Below are positions 1 to 10,500 of a stretch of DNA of 64,000 bases, in pieces; position 1 is the first letter of the stretch, and the number at the start of each line of letters is the position of its first letter. Position numbers and translations under genes: made by a program. Source of the stretch: Melanocharis versteri (Eukaryota > Chordata > Aves > Passeriformes > Melanocharitidae). The stretch lies in the NCBI GenBank assembly GCA_013397845.1, contig VZTG01010621.1:248001-312000 (forward strand). Direction: 5' to 3'. The notes under the pieces are model-generated. The model worked only from the letters and a program-made list of their open reading frames with translations. It made no database searches and was not told the DNA's origin.

Positions 1-1785
1 GGAGTTTTCCCTTTCATTGGCACCTACCGTAGCATAGTCTTCTGAAGGAAGCTTTAATTAGAGCTAGAGGAGCTAAGCTTGTCTGAATCTAGACATTTGT
101 TTCTTTGAGAATAGCCAGCTTTAGCTGTACTGGCAGAAAGTTCATGGAGATGACTTTGCTTTCCTTCCCAAACAAGTTTGGGTTTTTAAATCAGATCCTA
201 AAGAGCAGAAGCAGCTTTTGCATCTGGTGGCTTTGTTCTGTTACTTCACTGCACAGTTCTAACAGCTTTTTAATGCATTTTGATGTTTGGGTTTTTAATT
301 TTTAAACCCGGTTCTCTATTACTGATGAAAAGTCAACATCAAAGGTACTAATGTGGAGGTAAGTCTTCTCCTTGTCTAAAAAAGAAACAGAAACATTCCA
401 GCTATCTGATTTCCAAGGGAATGCTTAATTTTATTATGCCAAATGCAGGTGCTCCATATTAAATGATAAAACTTAGCTAGCAACAGTCACTCAGAGTTAG
501 AAGGCCACAGTGTAATGTAATTTTAAAATGGCAATGTGTGGTTTATGCATATGGAAAAGGATAATAAAAATTCTTGGGTTTTGTATTGCCATTTGCATAG
601 TTCAGAAACAGAATGTCCCCTGTCTGTAGTTGACTGGAAGGTCAGGAGGTTTCTGGTTTTAATGACTTGAAAAATCTCTTTGTTATGACAAATCCTACTT
701 TTGTGAGCAAATATATTTTTATTTTGCCCTTGCTACAGTCACTCATGTTTAATAGAAAATGGCACAGAGCCGCAGCAGGTTTGGGCTCCATGTCCTCCTA
801 TCCTGGGCTCTGTCCCCAGACGTGATCACCTGTGGTCAGGGCAGAATCTTCCTTCAAACTTCACTGTTGTAAAGACTGATTTCTGAAAACTTCAGCAAGC
901 ACCTTCCTTTTCAATGTGGAGTAGGTCAGTGAATCTGTTTGCAAGGTGTTTGCGACCAGGAGAAATCAGGAATGTCCAAACTTGAGGAAGCCACCAGTGA
1001 GGTCTCTGTGCAGGTTATTGAGGGGAGTGTTCATTGGCCATGAGCCCTGTGGTGAGGGAAAAGGGACATATAAAATCCCACAGGCACAGCTGGTAGATGA
1101 TGTCCTCCCAAAAAACATATTTTAACAAATTGAACGGGGAGAGATTTTTTACTTTGATACTTTAATAAGAGCACAGTGATATGTCTTCACCATTTTAGCA
1201 GGACTACAGGGAATTAATCCTGTTTACTTTTGTTTGCACTGCTCTTTGGCTTTTTCAAATATTGTACCTGAAGAGTTTCAAGCAGAACAACTGATTGTTT
1301 TCCCCCCCTAAGGTTGTTAAATGATATAGCAGATTTATGTTTGCTTATGTAGCTTCTGTTACGCTTCATGAACACTTCGTGAATGCTTTGAATGCTCAAA
1401 ATTTCTCAGACAGCTTAGAGAAAGCTGAAAACACAATCTCTGTTTTGGTTTTGTTGTTTTTCCCCCCTATTTTTCCCCCTGTAAGGTTTTGTTTTGGATT
1501 GCTTACTTGCCTAAGATAAAACCATCATAGTCCTTTTCAATCTTGCAATTTATCAGTCTAAACATGCACTGCCTAAATAGAGGACCAGAATACTTCCGAC
1601 ATTTTGATAATTTTGCTGTTGTTGCCTAAAATTGGTTCTAATTTGAGCCTTCTGTTGTCCTTGCTGTGTTTGGTTTGTATTTTGTTTGTTTGGGTTTTTT
1701 TGTCCAGGAGCAGTTTTCATTTGTCTGGGTCCGTGATAAATATATGTGCACTGAGAATGAGCTGTACATGTGATAGCACCGTGGG
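1..1785. other. AT-rich non-coding DNA, no gene seen
   Basis: Stop codons are frequent in all frames and the longest open frames are about 60-80 codons with no recognisable domain. A POU-octamer match (ATTTGCAT) lies at 591-598, but this motif is common by chance. A pyrimidine-rich stretch with two short C-runs lies near 1440-1485. No interspersed repeat, RNA gene or promoter was recognised. Confidence 0.7.
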
Positions 1786-2160
1786 ATGATATTTTTTAGT
1801 TGCTGTTGGGAGCTGTGTGCAGAGCAGGTCTGGGGGCTCTCGGGGCACCCAGGGACCCCTGAGCTGGGTGTGCTTGGGGACACAGCCCTGGCACCACCTG
1901 CACCAGGCTTGGAACTGCAGCATGGACTGGAATTGGAGATAAATAACTCCCACCTTAAATCCTACAGCCACTGCCAAAGGCTAAAAACTTCCCAAAGGCT
2001 TCCCCAGCAGAAGGGACTGGTTTCCAGAGCTGAGGAGCTCTGCCCCGAGTGGGGCCTTTTTTATACCTTACCTCGTGATTTCTTTCTGGGCTTTCACTCT
2101 CCTTTCTGGTTTCTAGCTGTGTGTCCTCATCACTGCTCTCTCTGGGAGCTTTGATATCAG
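1786..2160. other. GC-richer island with a chance 122-codon frame
   Basis: Composition rises sharply here (G/C-rich text around 1800-1930), which lengthens open frames on both strands, including one of 122 codons at 1786-2154. The translation has no domain, signal peptide or repeat that I recognise, and overlapping open frames on the minus strand look just as plausible, which is typical of composition rather than coding. CpG is not high enough to suggest a CpG island. Confidence 0.6.
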
Positions 2161-4069
2161 TAACAAATACCTTATTGACCAGAATCAGTAAATATTTGGC
2201 TCTTGTAAATGATTTAGAACATTTGAATGCACATTGTTTAAGAAGGGGTTTTTGTAACAGCTATTACATCTTCTGAGAAAGTGTTTTTAGCACTTTGTTT
2301 GATCACAATCAGTATCTATTTAGGAGGTTAATCAGTGCTCCTCTTACAAACCACTTCAGTCATGCCAGTTTCTGTATTTTCATCACAACCAATTTCTGTC
2401 TTTCTGTCTTTTTTTTTTTTTTCCCCCTCCTGTCTTAAAATACCAAATAACCCTGAATTGGTGTCTTTGGTCGCCTTGTTGGTGAACAGCTGACAAATAA
2501 AAGGCCTGGTTGGCTTTCAGACTACACATCTGATAGGAGACACTGGAGAAAAGCTTGATTGACAATATTCAACAACAACAAAAAAAAATTGTGTTTTTAT
2601 GACATCACTATTACATCATGCAGTCCTAAAATGTTTGTAAAAATGGACAGGAATTGTCTCTCTTAGTGTGTGAAAAATATTCTTCTCAAAGGCAAGTGAT
2701 CTCCAAACACCCTCCTGTGGAAAGCATCTCAGGCTTCTCAGAGCCATCGTGCCATCCAAATATAGGAAGAAGAAAGTGGAATAAACCTCTTCCTCATTAA
2801 TTTAACTGTGTATCTAAATTAGGGCTTGTTGTGGCCACTGACAAATTCTGTTTTCTCCTTGGTTTGAGGCCAATCTGATCAAATTATGTTTGGAAATGGC
2901 TTCAAATGTGAAGTGGGTTCAGTAAGGAAGTGCTGTGAAGTGTAAAGTGACAGTGGAGACGTTAAAAACCCAGCATGAATATTTGGAAACAAAAGTCCTC
3001 ATTCGTAGTTATGGAGTTCAGTCACTGATTTAGAAGATTTTGAGCTAAGCCAAACATTCTCGTGCTGTTGAAACACAGCTAAACTGAACTGCCTTGTGCT
3101 TGGAGCTGCTGCTGGTGTTTTATTTGTTGGGAAGATCCTGGTAACTTCTGTAATACTCTGAAGTTTGTGGGGGATTTATTAAAAACTGAGGGTGTTTTTT
3201 TTGCCCAAAAAGGAGTGATATCCCTTAGGGAACCCATGTGTGTTATCATGTTGGCCTTGTTTGGGATACACCTTATCAGCACCAAGCCATAAAATGTTTA
3301 TTTTGAAAGTACTCACAAGTGGCAGCTGGATGAAGTTCTCATGATAAAATTCTGTAGGGAGTATTTCACAGAAACTAAATGAATATGTTTCCCAAATCAC
3401 CTAAATTTAATTCTTGTATGTACTTGAATGTGTAGGCTATCTCAGAGAGACCCTGAAGATTGTATTTTAAAAATAAATCCCTTTTCATAGGGAAATAAAA
3501 CATAAATACTTTTTTTTTTTTTAAGTCACAAATTAATGTTAGTAACTCTGTTTGATACAAGTGCTTTGCTTTTTTGTAGGTCAAAACTCTTTGGTCTGGT
3601 CTAATTCTTCTTTGCAGGCTGGTAATTTGATGTTCAGGCTGATAATGCAAAATAGTAAATCCTGATCAATGGGAATAATTTTATTGAGATTGATCGTTCG
3701 AGATTGAGATCAGAAAATGTTTCAGTGTGTGCTACAAAGAGGAGAGAAAAAATCATGAAGATAGAAGCAATTTTCCCCAGAACTGGTGGGCTGCTAGAGT
3801 TAAGGATTAAGGAGGCGGTGTGTTAATTATGAATCACTTTAATTTGGACTAAAATTGCTCAGCAAGAATTTTATTTGTAAACCAGGCAATGCAAATAGTT
3901 GGAGGAGCAGCAGGACGTGTTTGTTTGCTATCACTTCATTGCAATAGAAGCTGCATTTCTGGAAACAAAAAAAAAAAAAAAAATTACTTTTTTCTTTGTG
4001 ATTTATAGGAAGATGCTTAAAGTAATTCAGCTTGATAAGTAGGTGTTTCAGGAATGATTAAATGCTTTG
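2161..4069. other. AT-rich non-coding DNA with short homopolymers
   Basis: No coding or RNA gene was recognised. It contains a pyrimidine-rich tract at about 2395-2436, a T13 run at 3510-3522 and an A17 run at 3967-3983. None is attached to a recognisable retrotransposon body. A short acceptor-like sequence ends at about 3608, with no convincing exon after it. Confidence 0.65.
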
Positions 4070-4700
4070 TGTTGTCTAAAGAAAGACATGGATACATGCT
4101 TTAGGTTGTTGTATGCAGGCTGGCAAATTGCTGGGTGACGCTTCCTGTCTTATTCCTATCCCTTGCTCTGAAAAGCCAGAACCCAATAAATGATCAATAA
4201 ACCTGAAAAGGAGCTTCAGCCAACAGCAGAAGCCTTTAAGAATCAGTCTCTTCTTGGCCAGGCCCCATTGCCTTTCCCATCTCTGCTGGAAGGAATTCAT
4301 ACCTGACAAAAGAGGCAATTAGTTTGCGGAATGACAACAAGCAATGTCTCCACTGGTAATAAACTGATGGCTCTATTCCTTATTCTCTTGGCAGCTCTTA
4401 TTATTATGAGCATTAAAGTAATCAGTTCCCTGTCACTTAACAAACCCACCTTTCCTTTCCTTCCCTTCCCTCAAACACCTGATTTCAGCTGCACGCTGTA
4501 TTATTTATGTGTTGTTTTTACTAATCCTCGCTGGCCTAAAACGTTACGATAATCTTGCAATCTAGGTAGAAATATGACCCATAATAAGCCTGAGGATGAA
4601 GTGACAATGCCAATAATCATTGCTGAAGGGTTTTTTTATAGCTTTGTAATGCCATAGGGTCCTCCACGAATTTAAAGAAGACACAGCAAAGTGGATAATT
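4070..4700. promoter_or_regulatory. Candidate conserved non-coding (enhancer-like) block
   Basis: This stretch has no coding potential and no simple repeat, but it is dense in short motifs typical of vertebrate developmental enhancers. Visible are a CAATTAG homeodomain site followed by TGACAA (TALE-like) near 4316-4336, several TAAT/ATTA cores at 4357-4430, and further AATAAT-type and GATAAT-type sites at 4548-4620. That such clusters mark enhancers is general knowledge. That this one does is inference, and no cross-species alignment was possible. AT-rich DNA yields such motifs by chance, so confidence is low. Confidence 0.2.
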
Positions 4701-5155
4701 CACGGTCCTTATTGAAGTAGAAATTTGTTTTCCTACTGAAATTGATGTGAGGCAGATTTTTCTTTTTCCTTAACTATCTCCAAGTGTTGAGACCCCCTGT
4801 GGTGCCCTGGCACTGCCTCTCCTGACATGGCATCCTGTCAGAATGTTGTTTATCAAATGCACCCAACCTGAGACTGCCTTGTCTCCTTGTTCTCTCTCTG
4901 GGATTGCTTAACTAAAACCACTAATTACAAAACAGCAACCAAATGGCTTTAGCTGATCTTAAATTGCAAAAACTGTCGGCTATAAGTTGGGAGATATTGG
5001 ACAGAATGAAACAAGCTGTCTCTTGACAATTTTGTGTAGCTTTACTGAATACTTGGACCGTGATCCTGAGTTTGCCTGTGGGATGCTGAAGGAGTGTCTG
5101 CATTTCAGTTCAGACCAAATGCTCACTAATTCCTGTGCTCCCTTACATTTTGCAG

Positions 5156-5191
5156 GATGGTTTGGGAGTATCAAACTGGGTTTGTTCTCAG
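5156..5191 (+). other. Possible 36-nt microexon (speculative)
   Basis: The segment follows a branch-point-like CTCACTAAT, a pyrimidine-rich tract and TTTGCAG, and ends CAG before GTAAAA, a fair 5' splice site. Its length is a multiple of three and all three frames are open. In the first frame it reads DGLGVSNWVCSQ, which I do not recognise. In a 64-kb window some acceptor-donor pairs of this quality are expected by chance, so without transcript data this is only a candidate. Confidence 0.12.
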
Positions 5192-5646
5192 GTAAAATAA
5201 GATGAAGGATTCAGGGGGACACCTGTGCTTCAGCGAAGAGTGCTTTTGAGCAATGGGACCAAACTGAATCTAAACTGAAACTCTGAAAAATACAAGGCAA
5301 AGCCACTTACATTGGTCACCAACCATTTCCTGTGCTCCAGCTGCAGACCATTGCACGGACTCCAGGCTCTCCTGGGATTTGAGCCTTCTGTGTTGCTCTG
5401 TGGTTTAAACTTTGTCTCTTCTAGCCCAGTTAATTTCAAATACTCTGCTCAGTGAAACTTAGCAACATAAGAGATACGAATGAACTGGTCTTTCACTGTG
5501 GGTGTTGGACAATGTCTTTAGCTGGGTTGGGTCAGAGCAGTGGTTGCCTCCTCTCATGTTTATTGAATTCCAGGCAGTTGTGCCAATGGTAGAATGTTAA
5601 GGCTGCACTATATATTTTTTTTAAGGAACTTTAAGGAAGAGTGATT

Positions 5647-5668
5647 AAAAAAAAAAAAAAAAAAAAAA
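5647..5668 (+). repeat. A22 homopolymer
   Basis: An uninterrupted run of 22 A. It could be a retrotransposed poly(A) tail, but the sequence just upstream shows no recognisable source gene and no flanking target-site duplication stands out, so it is best called a simple repeat. Confidence 0.9.
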
Positions 5669-8382
5669 GCAAAGAAAAACTAGGAAAATCCTATAAAGAA
5701 ATAAAGCTTTGTGAATCCCTCCGTGCTAACTTTCAGAAAGGAGTCCCAAGGTAAATGGTGGAGCTGGCTCTGGCAGTTGGTGATTTACAGGAACATTAAC
5801 TTTCAAGCTCAATTGGAGCCTCGGAGCTGTGCCTCGTGTAAAGTACGTGCAGGTTGTGAGGAGTCAGGGAGACAAAGGAGTCATCTGCTCCATTAGAGGG
5901 AGAGCACATTCCAAAATAACTGCAGCACTCTGGCAGCAGCCGTTAATGAAGTATTGCTCTTGCACCTCTTGATTCTTAGCAAAAGAAGCAGGTGTCTTGC
6001 TGTAGACACCTGCAAAACCTTTTTTTGCGCTGTCATGACAAATTATTATGAGATTGGTATTTTGGGAGGTCTCCTGTTGAAGAATCAAAAGTAAAAACAA
6101 ACTCACAAAAAAGTCTTGGAAACTTTGGTAACTTCCTGTTAAAAAACATCTTCCAAATGGAAGTTGACCATTATGAAACTGTGTATGCTATGCAAGGGGT
6201 CTTCAACAGAGTGGAAAATATTCTTCTAAGTTTAAATATCTCTTCATAAATAAATCAGAGGCTTTGTAAATTTTTAATTTAGAGTGAACTTTTTTCTAAA
6301 GACATTTTAACTTTTTTTTTCTGATTGGATTGATACTTCCAAGATGAGTAACTCCTGCCATCACCTCAGCTCCATCCCATTTGTTTCTTCTTCCTTTCTA
6401 CTGCAGCTCATGTTTTGTACTTTGAGTGGAGGAAGTTTTTGTCTGACTTCTTACTATGTTGGTGAAATTGGGCAATCTTTAATGGGCTGAATAATTCTCT
6501 GTGTCAAATGAGTAGAGTTGCTGTTGTTGAATGTGTGTGTTTGCTATTGAATGAGCAATGTGCCAGATCTGTGGCACAAATCAGAGATACAGAACTGGAG
6601 CTATAGCAGAAGCACTTACCATTTGCTGTAGTCTGTGTTGTATCTAGAACTGGCGTAAAAAATTCATGTAACAGTTGTGACTGTAACTTTCTATAGTCTG
6701 AATTTGCCTTATTACTGAAGGTATTTTCAGATATGTCTCTTCAGGAATTTAATCAAAGGCACAAATTCTAAGGCATCTGCTCTGGAAATCTCTGGAAATA
6801 TATATTCCTGGCTGAATAAAATAATCATGGACATGAACAGCAGGGCTGCACCTTACTGCTCCATTGCAATATCTGGCTGTGTCTACTTAAGAGGGTTAAA
6901 CCAACACTTGTTGAGGTATTGATGTCTGAAATAAAACATGCACATGATATTGTGCAAGAGAGTCAGGATATCTTTAAACTAGAACATGACTGCTGTGCTA
7001 GATTAAATGTTTTGGTGTTAGGAGGTGTTAAGTCTGTCTCTATGAATTTCTCATCCTGCCACGTTGAAAAATTCACTTAATCTTTTGATTTTGTTTTTTT
7101 TTCAAAACCAAAGATAAAAACACACGCAGGATGATAATGCTTGTGTAGGGTGAGAATGATTTGATTCATTGATATCTCTGTAGTCTTTGTGCTTTGAAGA
7201 ATTAATTTCTTAGTTGCATTTGAAAGAGCTATAAAATATTGTCAAGCGTATTTAGTCTTAAAAAAAAACAACAAAAAGCAATAATCCAAGACAGATCAAA
7301 ATTAATAAATCAGTAGGTAGATAGACAGAAATTATCTGTTCTAGGACTGGACAGTTCATATTTCAGATGCCATCTTTCACTCTGGCTGAACATTCCGTTC
7401 AGGATCGTGTGTATGGAAGTAAAGCTCAAATGAAATACCCTTCACAGCACTTCCTGAGAGGTTTGAGATGACTCTTTTCCTTCAAGAAATAACAAAACTC
7501 AGAATGGGGCTAATGCTGGTGGTGCCAGGCATAATGTGATGGATGCATCATGTGTAAGGTAGTGCTTGCCTTTTCCCACAGTGATACTTGAATAAAAACT
7601 GTAATAGAAATGTCTCTACTTCACCTTTAGAGAACCTGTTGACCTCTCAAGTTTAAAATGCTCATATCTTTCTCTTATTAGCGTCTGTTGGGAGAAATGA
7701 AGTGAAAAGATTGCTGCCTTATTCTACTTATCAGCCTATTTAAATGAAAATGGTGATGCACACGGGTGTATATTGTCTTAATTTGAGCTGTCTGCAATTT
7801 TTCCAAACAAAGCATTTTGTGTTGGAAATTAAAGTGGGCGCTATATGTCCATAAGGATGAATTAGCTCTGTGGCTAAAGCATGTAAAAAAAGCAGCAGAG
7901 AAAAATAGAGATTTCACATAAAAGCCGAGCTGTTAGGAAACCAAGCTTAGTCTGTGACTTCCACAGGTCTGAGTCTCTGGAGTCTTTGTGTTTTGGAGGC
8001 ATCAGCAGGGGAGGGGGAAGAGGATACAAGACAAAGCTTTCCAGATCTTTATCTTTCAGCTTCTAGAATGTATTTACTGGAGCCGTTCATCCTGGCAGGC
8101 ACCAGAAGTGCTTTCTGAAGGCTTCCAGGTATCTTGAAAGACTTCAGAGTAAAAATGTTGTATTAGCTTAGTGATTGTGTAGTGCTGTTCTTACCCAGAG
8201 GGTTTTGGAAGTTTCTCCCTGGTTACCTGATCTGAAAATCCAGGAGATCTTTGCTTTATGATCCAGTTGTGTTGTGAATTCTCCTCTGCAGTGGTTTGGA
8301 TGGCTGTGGCACAAGAAGGGTGAAATCTGGCACTGGATCTTCTGGCCTGAAAGGGGCTGTAGGGAAGCAGAGAGGAGCTCCA

Positions 8383-8407
8383 GGGTTCTGGGAGGGGATT
8401 CCTGGGG
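8383..8407 (+). other. Potential G-quadruplex motif
   Basis: Four G-runs (GGG, GGG, GGGG, GGGG) are separated by loops of 4, 1 and 6 nt, meeting the usual G3+N1-7 pattern on the plus strand. It sits in a GC-richer stretch without other promoter features. The motif match is direct; folding or function is inference. Confidence 0.6.
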
Positions 8408-8657
8408 TCAGCCCAGGTGGATCCTGCGTGGGAAGGGGTGAGGAGTTGTGAGTGAGGCTCTGCTTTATCTCCCAAGCATTAATTCCCTGTCGAACGGTGC
8501 CATTTTCAGGCTGGGGCTGGGACATCTCCTCAGGTGCCAGGGCAGGAATTGTGAGTGGATCCCACTCTGCTTATCTCCAGGGAGCACAGTGTGCAGTGGC
8601 ATTCACTGCTGTGATTGTTTCAGTTCAAGCTCTAAGTTACAGCTCTAACGTGTGGAT

Positions 8658-8701
8658 GTGTTTTACACAGCTGTAATTAAGTGTTTTACACAGCTGTAAT
8701 T
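8658..8701 (+). repeat. Two-copy tandem duplication, 21-bp unit
   Basis: A 21-bp unit containing TTTTACACAGCTGTAATT occurs at 8658-8678 and again, identical, at 8681-8701, separated by AA (period 23). Each copy contains a CAGCTG E-box, so the duplication doubles a possible bHLH site. The identity suggests a fairly recent slippage event. Confidence 0.9.
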
Positions 8702-9402
8702 GCAAATCTATAGAATTAGATGCAGAGTCTCTTGGAGATGTTGACCCCTGCCTCATGGCACAAACCAATTTTTATTGATGGTGGCAATCCAGATGGCTGG
8801 TAATAGGTAACTAAAAGGATGGGAGAGTGAGAGAAATGAAATAAACATCTGAACTTCAACTCTCCCTTCAAGAAGGTTTAGTTTAGTAATTTAATCATTG
8901 GAGTTCAATAGAAGGCCTACTTGCTGTCTTTTTTCTGGGGTGCTGAAGTAGTTGTTCAGTTTCAAAAAGAGGAAGAAAAGCTGTGAGAAAAGTAGTTGAT
9001 TGTGTTTTTAAAATAAGGAACCCACAACAAGAGATTCTGGCAAAAAAACGGAAAACAAAGTTTTCATTCTTTCTTAAAATAAAGATACACCTACAAGGAC
9101 TATTAGTGTCATGTCAGTCGTAAGGCATCTTTGTAGTTCTGCAATTGTTTTACCAATGATGTTTAAAGTTTTTGAGAGACTGGAGAAGGTTACTTAATTA
9201 AAAAAAAGAAAAATCCTAAAATCCCCCAAAAAACAAAACCTCCAAAAACTTTTGGAGCTCCACACTTTGAGATGTTGAAATTCACAATAGTTGCATAATT
9301 GAAACAAATGCAATTGGTTTTGTACAGTTAAGCACTTTAGTAAATTCCTTTACTTTTCTTATTAGCTTTGAGATACTGCACTCTGTATTTCCTAAGGTGC
9401 TG

Positions 9403-9425
9403 CATATATATTTATATATATATAA
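9403..9425. repeat. Imperfect AT dinucleotide tract
   Basis: Alternating T/A text with one TTT interruption. Simple sequence, not part of a recognised element. Confidence 0.8.
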
Positions 9426-10500
9426 AAGAGTACCAAAGAGGGATAGATGTTAATTATAAGTAGTGCTTTTATTCATATGGTAAAACTAACTATAAAGATT
9501 GATAAAATACCCATAAAGTGATATGCAGGCTGTATTATACCCTGTAGGGGAAAAAATAAACTATAGTCTCTCATAATGATTAATATTTTATGGTGTGCTG
9601 GCACCCAGTACCACCTGATATAATATAAATAAACAGCAGCACAGACATCTCAAGTTGTTTTCTGCTCAATAAAGATATTGGGCACAAAAGATGAGCTTTG
9701 AGAGTTCCTTGGGAAAGCAGATCTGGGCTGGGAGGTTTGGGTTTATTCCAACACAAACAAAACAGCAGGCTAGGGAATTTCAAAGAGTTTCAGTGAAGTT
9801 GGAAGTATTCTTACTTTGTGACCACAGTTGTCATCGAGTATAGACAAAGCCATTTCCTGCTGGTGGGACATTCCTGCACATACCCGTTTGTGGTGAGCAA
9901 ATTTATTCTGGCCAGAACAAGTCTCTTGGTGACAACTTCTGTAAAATGTGGTTGTCGTGCTGCCAAATACCACAGTGCCAGTTCCATGCAAATGGACATG
10001 TATTCCTTATTCCTGAGTTTCTGAAAAAAAAAAAAAAAAAGGGAAAAACCCCAGATTTTTACAGGTGTGGGATTTTATAGCATTGTTTTAAATTGGTAGG
10101 AATCTCACAAAGAAAACACTTTTATACCGCCTTAATAAAAAGGGTTTAAAAATCAGATTCCAGAAGATACTTTTCCTCGCACATGACTCTTTTTTCATGG
10201 GCTGGTGGCTTCAACTGAATACTCACATTTACATGAGAGAAACCTCAACACGTGTGAGGGTGTGTGTAAGCTGTGAGTGCCAGCAAACCTCCAGCCTGGG
10301 AAAGCAGGGTCAGAGAGGCAGGAATGGGTGCAGCCATGGCTTTGCTGTGCCAGGGACACTTCACTGGAAATGAGAACAATGACCATGACCTAGAGCTGAG
10401 TCTGTTCCCTCACAGAGTCCTACGCTGTAGGAAAGAGGAAAGATTTCAGCTTTGGAAGAATCCTTGAAAGCACGTGGTCAGTTTGGATTTATCCCCAGCA

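Larger units (their letters stand above)
4701..8340. other. AT-rich non-coding DNA, one possible microexon inside
   Basis: No gene was recognised. The stretch holds a 36-nt segment with good flanking splice signals (5156-5191, listed separately) and an A22 run (5647-5668). The remaining open frames are short and unrecognisable. No interspersed repeat, RNA gene or CpG island was seen. Confidence 0.6.
8341..10500. other. Non-coding DNA with G4 motif and small repeats
   Basis: A GC-richer start (to about 8620) gives way to AT-rich DNA. It contains the G-quadruplex motif, the 23-bp-period duplication, an AT-rich dinucleotide-like stretch at 9403-9425 and an A17 run at 10024-10040. No gene was recognised. 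The overlapping open frames at 8191-8676 follow the local GC content and resemble nothing known. Confidence 0.6.

Noticed and set aside
1786..2154. 122-codon open frame
   Set aside because: It sits in a GC-rich island where minus-strand frames are also open. No domain or family resemblance.
5647..5668. A22 as the tail of a processed pseudogene
   Set aside because: The upstream sequence is not recognisable as a spliced transcript and no target-site duplication is evident.
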